14,456 bases of DNA from Bacillota bacterium (GCA_023415815.1 JAEZJL010000297.1:1-14456); one strand, 5' to 3'; counted from the stretch's first letter, positions 6,434 to 13,950 are shown. A program made the numbers and translations. The notes: generated by a model from the sequence alone, not told the origin.

Positions 6434-7333
6434 TCAGGGGGTGTATATCGTGTACTTGTCGACCATTTTTATGGGGTTGTAGGACAGCTTCGCCTTTCTC
6501 ATGCCCTCCAGACCGAGGTCCTGCTCCCTGTTTATATATTCTGCGCCACTCCATTCGTGCTCGCAGAACTGCTGGTTTATGAGCGTATAGAGACCGTCCA
6601 TGTGGGTGTTGGCTTTTTCGACATGTATCACGGCCGTATCCCGGTTCAGCATCTCTCCGACCGTGAAGGCCTCATACGAGGAGCCGTCCACCTTCAGCAA
6701 GGCGCCCTTGCAGCCAAGGGTCCTGAAGTTGTACAGCAGCTCCATGTTCGCATAGCGTTCGCAGTAATCTCCCTCCTGGCAGTTGCACTTCTTTTCCCTG
6801 CACCATTCGGTCATTATCCTGGTGCACTCGTCCAGCAGCGAACAGCTGAGAGGGACGTACTCAAAGGCGTGATCCCTTTTGAATCTGTTTATATGGTTGC
6901 GCTTGCCGTCGAACTTCTTACCCTTCAGGGATATGAGGTCGGACGAGAGATACAGGTAATCGCTGTTGTCGCGGTCATGTACGATATCGGCCTCCGAGGC
7001 GGTGAACCCATTAAAATGCTGCAGCTCGCCGTCGGTTATCCTTCTGAAGGCAGGACGCCAGCCCCTGCTCCTGAAGTAGTCCCGCAGGCGGCTGATGGCC
7101 TCCGAAAGCTCTCCGGCATCCGCCGGACCTATGGGCATCATGGCAAACGGCTCGCTTTTGGCCGGCACCGCTATCACGCATAAAAGGCTTCCGAGGATGG
7201 TGTATCTGAATTTGTAAAAATTCCTCCATGCAAAAAAATTTGTAAACGTGAGCTCTGATATCTGCGCATTGTGTCCTGCGAGCTGTCTGTCAAACAAGGG
7301 CTTGTCGCGCAGCGTTATCTCAGAAAAATCCAT
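6434..7333 (-). CDS. DUF2156 / phosphatidylglycerol lysyltransferase C-terminal-domain protein (soluble)
   Basis: A 299-residue protein with no signal peptide or membrane segment. Its sequence has the look of the DUF2156 (LPG_synthase_C) family, a double GNAT-type fold. Features are an N-terminal part with FTNFFAWRNFYKFRY, then LKGKKFDGKRNHINRFKRDH around the middle, and a C-terminal GNAT-like stretch with ALLKVDGSSYEAFTVGEMLN, HVEKANTHMDGLYTLINQQF and YINREQDLGLEGMRKAK. In MprF this domain transfers aminoacyl groups from tRNA to lipid, but stand-alone cytosolic members have no established substrate and I assign none. An AGGAG site eight bases before the ATG supports the start. The gene follows pfkA by 73 bases in the same direction and may be cotranscribed with it. 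No standard terminator follows; the GGGGACA repeats do. Confidence 0.82.
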   Translation of the reverse strand: MDFSEITLRDKPLFDRQLAGHNAQISELTFTNFFAWRNFYKFRYTILGSLLCVIAVPAKSEPFAMMPIGPADAGELSEAISRLRDYFRSRGWRPAFRRITDGELQHFNGFTASEADIVHDRDNSDYLYLSSDLISLKGKKFDGKRNHINRFKRDHAFEYVPLSCSLLDECTRIMTEWCREKKCNCQEGDYCERYANMELLYNFRTLGCKGALLKVDGSSYEAFTVGEMLNRDTAVIHVEKANTHMDGLYTLINQQFCEHEWSGAEYINREQDLGLEGMRKAKLSYNPIKMVDKYTIYTP

Positions 7334-7406
7334 TGGGCAATTCTCCTGTCATTTTATGAATGCTTCTCTGACTATAATATGTACCATTCTCCCGTCAGTT
7401 GAAACA

Positions 7407-8492
7407 TCAATCCCCAAAGCCGACGCCGATACTTTTGGCGATTTTTACGAGCTCGCCGTCCGGCGGTACCGTTTTAAGCCTGCCGACGGCTTCCTCAAGC
7501 GGGACGGCCGTTATGGAGTCGCCCTGCAGGCTGACCATCATTCCGAACCGGCCTTCGGTTGCCAGCTCGACGGCTCTGACGCCGTATCTGGACGACAAAA
7601 GCCTGTCGTACGGGTTCGGACGTCCGCCCCTTTGCAGGTGTCCGAGAACGGTCACCCTCGTTTCGATGCCGGTTAATTTTTCTATATCCTCGGCAATCCT
7701 GTTGCCTATGCCTCCCAGCCTGATCGGGTCGGGGCTGTCATTGACCACCTTGCTCACTACCATGCCGCCGTCGCGCGACTTCGCTCCCTCGGCCGCCACA
7801 ACGATGCTGAAATGCTTGCCGGCCTCGGCCCTCTCCGTTATCTTCCTCGAAACCTTGGCTATATCATATTCTATTTCCGGTATAAGTATTACGTCGGCGC
7901 CGCCGGCTATGCCGGAGGTGAGCGCTATCCAGCCCGCATACCTGCCCATGACCTCCAGGATCATGACCCTGTGATGCGATTCGGCGGTGGAATGCAGCTT
8001 GTCAATGGCTTCCGTCGCGGTGTCAACGGCTGTCATGAAGCCGAAGGTGGTATCCGTGGCCGAAAGGTCGTTGTCTATGGTCTTAGGGACTCCTACGACA
8101 TTCAGGCCCTTCCTGGCAAAGTCCCTGGCGCTTGTAAGCGTGCCGTCGCCGCCGATAAGAATCATGCAGTCGATGCCCTGCGCCCTCACATTTTCCATCA
8201 CCCTGTCGGACATGTCCGCGTACTCCGCCTTGCCGTCCTTCACGACCTTGAACTTGAAGGGGTTATCCCTGTTCGACGACCCCAGGATGGTGCCTCCCTT
8301 GTCAAGGATGCCCGATACGTCGCCGGACTTGAATTCCACATAGTCGTTCAGGACAAGGCCCCTGTAGCCGTCCTTGAAACCGATTACCTCATATTTGTAT
8401 TTGACCATCGCCGTTTTCACTACCGCCCTTAAGACCGCATTCAATCCCGGGCAATCGCCTCCGCCGGTCATCACGCCTATTTTCTTTATCAT
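7407..8492 (-). CDS. pfkA: 6-phosphofructokinase, group III ('mixed-substrate' clade), predicted ATP-dependent
   Basis: Phosphorylates fructose 6-phosphate to fructose 1,6-bisphosphate, the committed step of glycolysis. The protein has 361 residues, longer than the roughly 320 of classical bacterial PfkA. It opens MTGGGDCPGLNAVLRA, as group III enzymes do. The donor site reads GGDGT: the Gly equivalent to E. coli Gly104 predicts ATP, where PPi enzymes have Asp. The catalytic loop reads PKTIDNDL, with Lys at the position of E. coli Gly124, as in PPi-dependent and actinomycete enzymes. The sugar-phosphate motifs MGRYAGW and GHLQRGG are present. The start is the ATG after GGAGGGG (spacing about six); the in-frame ATG six codons upstream precedes that site. 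It lies 45 bases downstream of the peptidase gene and is probably in one operon with it. Confidence 0.95.
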   Translation of the reverse strand: MIKKIGVMTGGGDCPGLNAVLRAVVKTAMVKYKYEVIGFKDGYRGLVLNDYVEFKSGDVSGILDKGGTILGSSNRDNPFKFKVVKDGKAEYADMSDRVMENVRAQGIDCMILIGGDGTLTSARDFARKGLNVVGVPKTIDNDLSATDTTFGFMTAVDTATEAIDKLHSTAESHHRVMILEVMGRYAGWIALTSGIAGGADVILIPEIEYDIAKVSRKITERAEAGKHFSIVVAAEGAKSRDGGMVVSKVVNDSPDPIRLGGIGNRIAEDIEKLTGIETRVTVLGHLQRGGRPNPYDRLLSSRYGVRAVELATEGRFGMMVSLQGDSITAVPLEEAVGRLKTVPPDGELVKIAKSIGVGFGD

Positions 8493-8537
8493 CGCTTCCC
8501 CTCCGAACATTATTAATCTAATTAATTATACGTCCGT

Positions 8538-9650
8538 TTATTCAACATTGCTTATTATCGCAGTCAAAAATCCGGCGGCTTTGACAAGATCGTCGATGAG
8601 TATCCTTTCTTCAACGCTGTGAACCTTGTCCATACCAACGCTCATATCCACTGCCTGTATGCCCTTCCCGTTTATTATGTTGGTATCGCTGCCGCCTCCG
8701 GTCTCCACCAGCTTAAGCTCAAGTCCCTCTTCTGCGGCGGCTTTTTCGAGTATGCCGATTATATAGGAGTCCCTGGGTATGTCATAGGAGGGGTATATGA
8801 GCTCCGACTTGAATTCCACGCTGCCGCCGTACCGGCGAGCGGCTTTCTCAAAGCACTCCTTCATGTGCGCCGTCTGCTCCTCCAGCTTGCGCTTGTCCCT
8901 GCTGCGCGCTTCCGCCTTTATACTGACCCTGTCGCATACGATATTCGTTTCCGTGCCGCCGCCTATTACTCCTATATTAGCCGTAGTCTCAAAATCGATG
9001 CGCCCGAGCTTCATCCCGGCGATCGCTTCCGAGGCTATCTGTATGGCGCTGACGCCCTCTTCGGGGCAAACCCCGGCGTGCGCAGCCTTACCTATGACCT
9101 CGACATAAATCTTGTCCTGCGAGGGGGCCTTGACCGCCGCGCTGCCCACGGTCACTCCGTTATCCAGGACTATCCCGTATTTTGCGTATATCAGGCTGTA
9201 GTCAAGGTTTTTGGAGCCGTAGAGCCCGCCCTCCTCCGCTACGGTAAAGGCTATCTGAATGTCTCCGTGCGGTATGCCGTCCTCCCTGATAACCCTTAAG
9301 GCTTCGAATATGCTTACGATCCCGGCGACATCGTCGCCGCCGAGCACCGTCGTCCCGTCCGACCTTATGTAGCCGTCTTCAACCACGGGCTTTTTTCCGA
9401 TCCCGGGAGACACCGTATCCATATGGGCCATAAGCAGGATCGCCGGCACGGGCTTGCCGCCCTTTACGGTACAGATGATGTTACCGGTATTGCCCCCGAT
9501 TTTTTCCCCTGCGCCGTCCTCGACGCAATCAATGCCCATCTCCCGCAGCTTCCCCTTTATGAGGTCGGCCATCTGCCGCTCGTTCCTGGTCAGGCTGTCC
9601 ACCTGCACCAGCTGTAAAAATTCATTTACTATTCTTTCCCTGTTGACCAC
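8538..9650 (-). CDS. M20-family metallopeptidase, PepT-like (tripeptidase T type)
   Basis: A cytosolic dizinc aminopeptidase of family M20, most like the PepT-like/peptidase T2 group, expected to act on short peptides. All metal and catalytic residues are visible (numbering from the chosen start): HMD with His76 and Asp78, GGDD at 105-108, catalytic and metal glutamates in AEEGG (139-140), Asp163 in LDNG, and His344 in KVHSVEE near the C-terminus. The dimerisation-domain motif KAAHAG follows the first half. I chose the GTG at 9650, eight bases after GGAG, giving MVNRERIVNEFLQLVQ, which is the family's usual beginning. A GTG three codons upstream and a TTG are alternatives. GGAG lies in the last codons of trmL and only five bases separate the genes, so translation is probably coupled. 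The protein has 370 residues, normal for the family. Confidence 0.9.
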   Translation of the reverse strand: MVNRERIVNEFLQLVQVDSLTRNERQMADLIKGKLREMGIDCVEDGAGEKIGGNTGNIICTVKGGKPVPAILLMAHMDTVSPGIGKKPVVEDGYIRSDGTTVLGGDDVAGIVSIFEALRVIREDGIPHGDIQIAFTVAEEGGLYGSKNLDYSLIYAKYGIVLDNGVTVGSAAVKAPSQDKIYVEVIGKAAHAGVCPEEGVSAIQIASEAIAGMKLGRIDFETTANIGVIGGGTETNIVCDRVSIKAEARSRDKRKLEEQTAHMKECFEKAARRYGGSVEFKSELIYPSYDIPRDSYIIGILEKAAAEEGLELKLVETGGGSDTNIINGKGIQAVDMSVGMDKVHSVEERILIDDLVKAAGFLTAIISNVE

Positions 9651-9655
9651 CAATA

Positions 9656-10144
9656 TCACTCCAATCCCATTTTGCCTTTTAGTTGCATATCCTTGAAGCC
9701 GTTCTGCCTCAACGCCTCAAACAGTATGACCGCCGCTGAATTCGAAAGGTTGAGGGACCTGATGGAGGGCCTCATGGGTATCCTGATGCACCATTCCCTG
9801 TTGGCCTCCAGCAGCTCTTCAGGCAGTCCGGCCGTCTCCCTCCCGAAGACAAAAAAGCAGTTGTCCGGGTATTCAACATCCGCATAGCTTTTTCCTGCTT
9901 TTGTACTTGCATAAAAAAAAGCCATATTCCGGTATTTCTGCCTTAATTCTTTAAAGCTGTCATAGCAGCTGAGTCTGACCTCGCTCCAGTAATCAAGCCC
10001 GGCCCTCTTTAGATATCTGTCCTCGATTGAAAACCCCAGGGGCCTGACCAGGTGCAGCCCCGTCCCGGTCGCCGCGCAGGTGCGGGCTATGTTTCCGGTA
10101 TTCTGGGGTATTTCGGGTTCAACCAATGCAATATTGAAAGGCAT
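9656..10144 (-). CDS. trmL: tRNA (cytidine/uridine-34 2'-O)-methyltransferase, SPOUT family
   Basis: Methylates the 2'-hydroxyl of the wobble nucleotide 34, in E. coli that of leucine tRNAs, using S-adenosylmethionine. At 162 residues it is a minimal SPOUT (alpha/beta-knot) methyltransferase of the YibK/TrmL type without an added RNA-binding domain. Motif 1 is PEIPQNTGNIARTC (10-23), motif 2 is FGRETAGLPEELL and motif 3 is IRIPMRPSIRSLNLSNSAA, which form the knot and SAM site. The start has a GGGAGAG site about ten bases upstream. Its last codons supply the ribosome binding site of the following peptidase gene. cheX lies 145 bases upstream in the same direction. Confidence 0.93.
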   Translation of the reverse strand: MPFNIALVEPEIPQNTGNIARTCAATGTGLHLVRPLGFSIEDRYLKRAGLDYWSEVRLSCYDSFKELRQKYRNMAFFYASTKAGKSYADVEYPDNCFFVFGRETAGLPEELLEANREWCIRIPMRPSIRSLNLSNSAAVILFEALRQNGFKDMQLKGKMGLE

Positions 10145-10289
10145 ACAAATACACTCTCCCAGATTATATTACCACAAATATAGGAGTTTAAATATCTTGT
10201 TTGGATATCCCTCCAACGAAAAAAAGCCAATCCATGATGCCAGGCATCACAAATCAACTTGTTTGTTTTCCGTAAATCTTTTAAAGCAC

Positions 10290-10757
10290 TCAGCCGCCTT
10301 CGACGGAAATGTCAAGCTCAATGACGTCCCCTTCGTTTATTATAAGGGGGATGCATACTGTTTTCATCTTGTTGGGGGATATCTGGAGATTCTGTCCCAT
10401 CAGCAGGGACGGAGGGGTGATTTCGATGCTCGTACCCCTGTTGTAAAGCAATGTCGCGGTATTGCCGAGGATCATGTTCGCAAGCTCGGAAATGGCGCTT
10501 TTGGAGATCTCGTCAAACTCGGTCACGGGCATGCCGAACATCATGCTTGAAGCTATAGTCATTGCAAGCTTCATATTCATTGAAAATATAACATGTCCCC
10601 GTATTGTGCCTGTCAAGCCCACCATGATAATGATATCTTCACTCTTGTAGGGAGAGGTTTTGAGGTAAACCTTGCCGAGCTTTGCGTCGAAATTGGCTAT
10701 CTGCTTGAGTACCGTCTGGCTGGCTTCTATAAATGGGTTTATGTATTCTATATTCAT
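10290..10757 (-). CDS. cheX: CheX, CheY-P phosphatase
   Basis: A 155-residue cytosolic protein of the CheC/CheX/FliY phosphatase group, which dephosphorylates CheY-P and so resets chemotactic signalling. It has a single active-site helix with the ExxN motif: Glu91 and Asn94 in SAISELANMILGNTA. A single helix of this sort indicates CheX rather than CheC, which has two. The first part (NPFIEASQTVL) and the strand GTIRGHVIFSMN also fit CheX. A GGTGGGAG site nine bases upstream supports the start. No other chemotaxis gene lies in the window, so it must work with a system encoded elsewhere. It has its own promoter, with a palindrome in the leader. Confidence 0.92.
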   Translation of the reverse strand: MNIEYINPFIEASQTVLKQIANFDAKLGKVYLKTSPYKSEDIIIMVGLTGTIRGHVIFSMNMKLAMTIASSMMFGMPVTEFDEISKSAISELANMILGNTATLLYNRGTSIEITPPSLLMGQNLQISPNKMKTVCIPLIINEGDVIELDISVEGG

Positions 10758-10790
10758 TAAATCAAACTCCCACCTTTATCCGGTTCATTT

Positions 10791-10804
10791 AGCTTCCGGA
10801 AGCT
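10791..10804. promoter_or_regulatory. Perfect 14-bp palindrome in the cheX leader (possible operator)
   Basis: AGCTTCCGGAAGCT is its own reverse complement, and the symmetry extends outward to ATT...AAT with one mismatched pair. It lies between the candidate cheX -10 element and the start codon. It could be a protein-binding site or a small RNA hairpin. A chance palindrome is also possible. Confidence 0.35.
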
Positions 10805-10823
10805 GAATAACTATACCTATTCT

Positions 10824-10852
10824 ATATTAACGGTAAAAATCCTTCTTTTCAA
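10824..10852 (-). promoter_or_regulatory. Candidate sigma-A-type promoter for cheX
   Basis: On the minus strand TTGAAA (10852-10847; five of six) and TAATAT (10829-10824; four of six) are 17 bases apart, about 67 bases before the cheX ATG. The divergent splB promoter begins about 55 bases away on the other side. Confidence 0.45.
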
Positions 10853-10906
10853 TACCCATTTTTTTTGTTTTCCTATTAAAATATGACCCTGAAAGGGGGT
10901 ATAACG

Positions 10907-10936
10907 GTATAAAATCAAGCCGTCAAAGGAATATTA
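10907..10936 (+). promoter_or_regulatory. Sigma-G-like promoter for splB
   Basis: GTATA (10907-10911) fits the -35 consensus gHATR, and AATATTA (10930-10936) fits the -10 consensus cAtWHTa at all but the first base, with a spacer of exactly 18. Forespore sigma-G controls splB in Bacillus subtilis, so the match fits the gene. Transcription would start near 10943, giving a leader of about 20 bases with the GAAGAGG site in it. Confidence 0.55.
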
Positions 10937-10963
10937 TTTATAAAATTAACGAAGAGGATGACA

Positions 10964-11992
10964 ATGAATTTATACATGCCTCAACAGGTTTTCTTCGAGC
11001 CCGCCTCCCTGGAATATCCGCTGGGACGCAAACTTTTCAGCACCTTCAGCGAAGCCGGCGTCGAAATGCATCGCGTCCCGCAGCGCAGCTTTTCCAGGTA
11101 TATCACCGGTAGCACCGGCAGGGAAAAATACGCGCAGTCAAAAAAGACGCTTGCGGTCACTGTGAAAAAGGAAATCGCTCTGGACGTGTGCAAGCCTTCT
11201 GCGGATTTTCAATTTGAGCTCGTGTCAAATTGTCCGGGCAGCTGCGAATACTGCTACCTTCAGACCACCCAGGGCGAGAAGCCCTTTTTAAGGGTGTTTG
11301 TGAACCTTGAAGACATATTTGACACCATCGAGCGGCATATTTACAGGGAAGAGGAACGGATAACCACCTTTGAGGCCGCCAGCATGGGAGACCCGCTCGC
11401 GCTTGAGCATTTGACGGGCAGCCTAGCCGAAACCATAGAATTCTTCGGCAGGCTTGAAAACGCAAGGCTCAGGACAGTGACGAAATACGGCAATGTGGAT
11501 ACTCTCACCGGCTTGAAGCACAACGGCCATACCCGCTTCAGATTCAGCGTCAACTCAAGGTATGTCATCGATAATTTCGAGCACAATACGGCTAGCTTTG
11601 AAGAAAGGCTTGAGGCTGCCTCCAGGATAATCTCCGCAGGGTACCCCACCGGCTTCATCATAGCTCCCATTATGGTCTACGAAGGCTGGAAGGAGCAATA
11701 TTCCGAGCTGTTTGAAAGGCTCAGGTCGAGCGTCGGCGGCCTCAGGCCCGCCGAGCCCTTAACCTTTGAGCTCATACAGCACAGATTTACCGCCGTATCG
11801 AAAAAGCTCATACTCGAGCGGTTCCCCAATACGGGGCTTGACCTTGACGAGGAAGGCCGCGCCCTTAAATGGGGAAGATTCGGAAGATATAAATATGTCT
11901 ATCCCAAAGAGGTCTCTTCCGGGATTAAAACCTTTATTACCGCCCTTATCAATGATTATTTTCCGGGTTCAAAGACGGAATATTTCACATGA
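10964..11992 (+). CDS. splB: Spore photoproduct lyase (radical SAM DNA repair enzyme)
   Basis: Reverses the UV lesion of spore DNA (5-thyminyl-5,6-dihydrothymine) to two thymines during germination, using a 4Fe-4S cluster and S-adenosylmethionine. The protein has 342 residues. The cluster motif CPGSCEYC gives Cys90, Cys94 and Cys97, the same numbers as in B. subtilis, with Tyr96 and Tyr98 conserved. Further family motifs are KPSADFQF, EGWKEQYSELF, LTFELIQHRFT and the C-terminal YFT. The radical-quenching Cys141 of B. subtilis lies in EAAC; here that motif is EAAS, with Ser140. Cys76 (DVCKPSA) is at about the position of Cys74 of the Clostridium acetobutylicum enzyme. I chose the second ATG, six bases after GAAGAGG, because the first touches that site. 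The gene converges on spoVAEa and overlaps it by 8 bp. Confidence 0.95.
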   Translation: MNLYMPQQVFFEPASLEYPLGRKLFSTFSEAGVEMHRVPQRSFSRYITGSTGREKYAQSKKTLAVTVKKEIALDVCKPSADFQFELVSNCPGSCEYCYLQTTQGEKPFLRVFVNLEDIFDTIERHIYREEERITTFEAASMGDPLALEHLTGSLAETIEFFGRLENARLRTVTKYGNVDTLTGLKHNGHTRFRFSVNSRYVIDNFEHNTASFEERLEAASRIISAGYPTGFIIAPIMVYEGWKEQYSELFERLRSSVGGLRPAEPLTFELIQHRFTAVSKKLILERFPNTGLDLDEEGRALKWGRFGRYKYVYPKEVSSGIKTFITALINDYFPGSKTEYFT

Positions 11993-12545
11993 GGCCTTTT
12001 CTTGCCATGATCTCCTTCAGCGCCTTTGTGGTCACCGGCGCCCCCTTTGACACCTCGTCCTTGTAATCCATTTTTCCCGGGTCCCCCATTCCTACGATGA
12101 GAAGATCCCTCCTGTTTTTCAATATGCTCAGCGTATCGCCGCATACATAGTGGCTGTTGTTGTCGTTTCCGCTCTTGTCGACCGCCATGTCCACGATCCC
12201 GCCGTCCTTTGTAACGGAGCAGGTCACGTCAAGCCTGCTGCAGTCCTTGCCATTTGAGGATACGGCCACGACGCCCAGCACATCCACCTCCGCGTTGTCC
12301 AGGATGGTCTGCATGGCCGCCTCGCCGGGCCCTTCGCCCCGGGCGCCCCTGTCGTCCACCATAACGACGATCGGGTCGTGCTGCGCTTCCTTAATCTTTT
12401 CCAGTATTTCATGTCCCGTAAGTACCGTCGGGTTTCCGGCAGAAGCCGAAATACACCTTCCGCCTATGTTCGATGCGGCAATTTCAACAGCCTTTTTGGC
12501 CGCCATGTCCCCGTCGGTCACTAGTATGACCTTTCGCTTTTCCAT
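11985..12545 (-). CDS. spoVAEa: Stage V sporulation protein AEa
   Basis: A 186-residue soluble protein matching the SpoVAEa family by eye: N-terminal VILVTDGDMAAKKAVEIAA, then GHEILEKIKEA, VVMVDDRGARGEGPGEAAM and VGMGDPGKMD. It is encoded with the SpoVA channel proteins that move dipicolinic acid into the forespore and out on germination, but its own biochemical role is not settled. It has no membrane segment, unlike SpoVAEb. An AAAGGAG site five bases before the ATG supports the start, and it lies 18 bases after spoVAEb. It is the last gene of the operon here; no spoVAF follows. Its stop codon lies inside the end of the convergent splB gene. Confidence 0.9.
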   Translation of the reverse strand: MEKRKVILVTDGDMAAKKAVEIAASNIGGRCISASAGNPTVLTGHEILEKIKEAQHDPIVVMVDDRGARGEGPGEAAMQTILDNAEVDVLGVVAVSSNGKDCSRLDVTCSVTKDGGIVDMAVDKSGNDNNSHYVCGDTLSILKNRRDLLIVGMGDPGKMDYKDEVSKGAPVTTKALKEIMARKGLM

Positions 12546-12563
12546 CCTGTCTCCTTTATGTCT

Positions 12564-12932
12564 TCACCTTTTTGCCTTCGGCACGAATACTACCGATACA
12601 AGATATCCGAAAAATATGGCTGCCGTTATTCCCGCTGCCGTTGCCTTTATCCCTCCCGTAAATGCGCCCAGCAGCCCGTACTGGTCCACATCCCTGAAGG
12701 CGCCTTTGGCCAGGCTGTAGCCGAAGCCGGTCAAAGGCACGGTAGCGCCTGCGCCGCCCACCTCGACCAGCTTCTGGTATAAACCGAGCGCAGTCAGCAA
12801 AACCCCGGCGGTCACAAAAATGACGAGTATCCTGGCGGCCGTCAGCTTCGTCTTATCGATAAGCAGCTGTCCTACGGCGCAGATAGCGCCTCCTATCAAA
12901 AATGCGCGCAGATAAGTAAAAAATACCGTCAT
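12564..12932 (-). CDS. spoVAEb: Stage V sporulation protein AE (SpoVAEb), membrane subunit
   Basis: A 122-residue, very hydrophobic inner-membrane protein with about four transmembrane stretches (roughly 5-24, 32-52, 60-80 and 97-117). It shares the SpoVAC/SpoVAE signature: AFLIGGAICAVGQLLID near the start and GAGATVPLTGFGYSLAKGA in the middle, which recurs in SpoVAC as GAGSIVPITGFANSIVSPA. It is part of the SpoVA complex that carries calcium dipicolinate across the spore inner membrane. The ribosome binding site AAGGAG is made of the last codons of spoVAD (GAA AGG AGT TGA), and only four bases separate the stop from the ATG, so translation is probably coupled. Confidence 0.95.
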   Translation of the reverse strand: MTVFFTYLRAFLIGGAICAVGQLLIDKTKLTAARILVIFVTAGVLLTALGLYQKLVEVGGAGATVPLTGFGYSLAKGAFRDVDQYGLLGAFTGGIKATAAGITAAIFFGYLVSVVFVPKAKR

Positions 12933-12936
12933 CCCA

Positions 12937-13950
12937 TCAACTCCTTTCGATGCCTATGGCATGCGCTATGGAGGGTATTGATTCGCCCTGCTGCACGCTG
13001 GTCGGACTGAGCAGGGCTCCGGTCGGGACAAAAAGGATCTTTTCCAGCTTGCCCTCCAGCAGCTGTCTGTGCAGGAAACCGGCGAAAACCGATGCCGAGC
13101 AGCCGCAGCCGCTCCCTCCCGCATGCGGATCCTGCTTCTCCATATCGTATATGAGCAGCCCGCAGTCATTGAGAATGCCGCCGATGCGTATCCCGTTCGA
13201 GGCCAGCAGCTCGTCGCAGATTTCCCTTCCGATCTTCCCGAGGTCTCCGGTGATGATCAGGTCGTAATAATCCTGCGGAAGGCCCGTATCCTCAAAATGG
13301 GCAAAAATCGTATCCGCGGCCGCCGGGGCCATCGCGGAACCCATGTTGCTCTGATCCTTTATGCCCATATCGACTATTTTGCCGGTTGTGACATGCTTTA
13401 TATACGGCCCCCCTCCCCGGTCGGAAAGCATGACCCCGCCCGAGCCGGTCACAGTCCACTGCGCCGTGGGCGCTCTCTGCGAGCCAAGCTCCAGGGGGAA
13501 CCTGAATTGCTTCTCCGCCGAGCAGAAGTGGCTGGAGGTGACGCAGACAATGTTTGAAGCTGCGCCTCCGTCTATCAGAAGGGCTCCCAGACTCATGGAC
13601 TCTCCCATGGTGGAGCATGCGCCGAATACCCCGAAAAAGGGTATGCCGCATTCGCGGAGGCCGAAACTCGCGGCGGTGCACTGGTTCAGCAGATCCCCGC
13701 CTATGACGTAATCCACGTCCTTGGGAGGTATGCCGGCCTTATTGACAACCCTGGACATGGTCTCCCTCAACAGCTTGCTCTCCGCTTTTTCCCAGCTTTT
13801 TTCACCCCAGTACTCATCGTCGGTCGTCACGTCAAAATACGAGGCCAGAGGCCCCTTGCCCTCCTTGGGACCAACAATTGAAGCTGCGGAGATGATAGAG
13901 GGCGGCCTGCCCAACCTGACGCTCTGTTTACCTATTTTTTTATCTGCCAT
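12937..13950 (-). CDS. spoVAD: Stage V sporulation protein AD (dipicolinic acid-binding SpoVA subunit)
   Basis: A 337-residue protein with a thiolase-like fold. In Bacillus the SpoVAD protein sits on the spore inner membrane and binds dipicolinic acid. Typical family features are seen along its length: the N-terminal KQSVRLGRPPSIISAASIVG, YFDVTTDDEYWGEKSWEKAE, the FGACSTMGESMSLGALLIDG stretch that matches the thiolase active-site region, HFCSAEKQFRFPLELGSQRA, and the glycine- and cysteine-rich GGSGCGCSASVFAGF near the C-terminus. The length is normal. An AAGGAG site nine bases before the ATG supports the start. It lies 32 bases downstream of spoVAC and is coupled to spoVAEb. Confidence 0.96.
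   Translation of the reverse strand: MADKKIGKQSVRLGRPPSIISAASIVGPKEGKGPLASYFDVTTDDEYWGEKSWEKAESKLLRETMSRVVNKAGIPPKDVDYVIGGDLLNQCTAASFGLRECGIPFFGVFGACSTMGESMSLGALLIDGGAASNIVCVTSSHFCSAEKQFRFPLELGSQRAPTAQWTVTGSGGVMLSDRGGGPYIKHVTTGKIVDMGIKDQSNMGSAMAPAAADTIFAHFEDTGLPQDYYDLIITGDLGKIGREICDELLASNGIRIGGILNDCGLLIYDMEKQDPHAGGSGCGCSASVFAGFLHRQLLEGKLEKILFVPTGALLSPTSVQQGESIPSIAHAIGIERS

Noticed and set aside
6251..7183. Plus-strand open frame of 310 codons running through the repeat region
   Set aside because: It starts inside the degenerate tandem repeat and then runs antisense to the DUF2156 gene. There is no ribosome binding site, and the minus-strand gene explains the sequence better.
8522..8532. TATAAT-like box between the peptidase gene and pfkA
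   Set aside because: No -35 element lies at a workable distance. The 45-base spacing fits cotranscription equally well.
10163..10168. Perfect TATAAT on the minus strand upstream of trmL
   Set aside because: Transcription from it would start at about 10156, inside or after the ribosome binding site, leaving too short a leader. The -35 partner is also weak.
10219..10249. Palindrome TGATGCCAGGCATCA and a nearby run of seven A's as a cheX terminator
   Set aside because: On the minus strand about nine bases separate the hairpin from the T-run, and the stem has almost no loop. The geometry is not that of an intrinsic terminator, so I left it out of the features.
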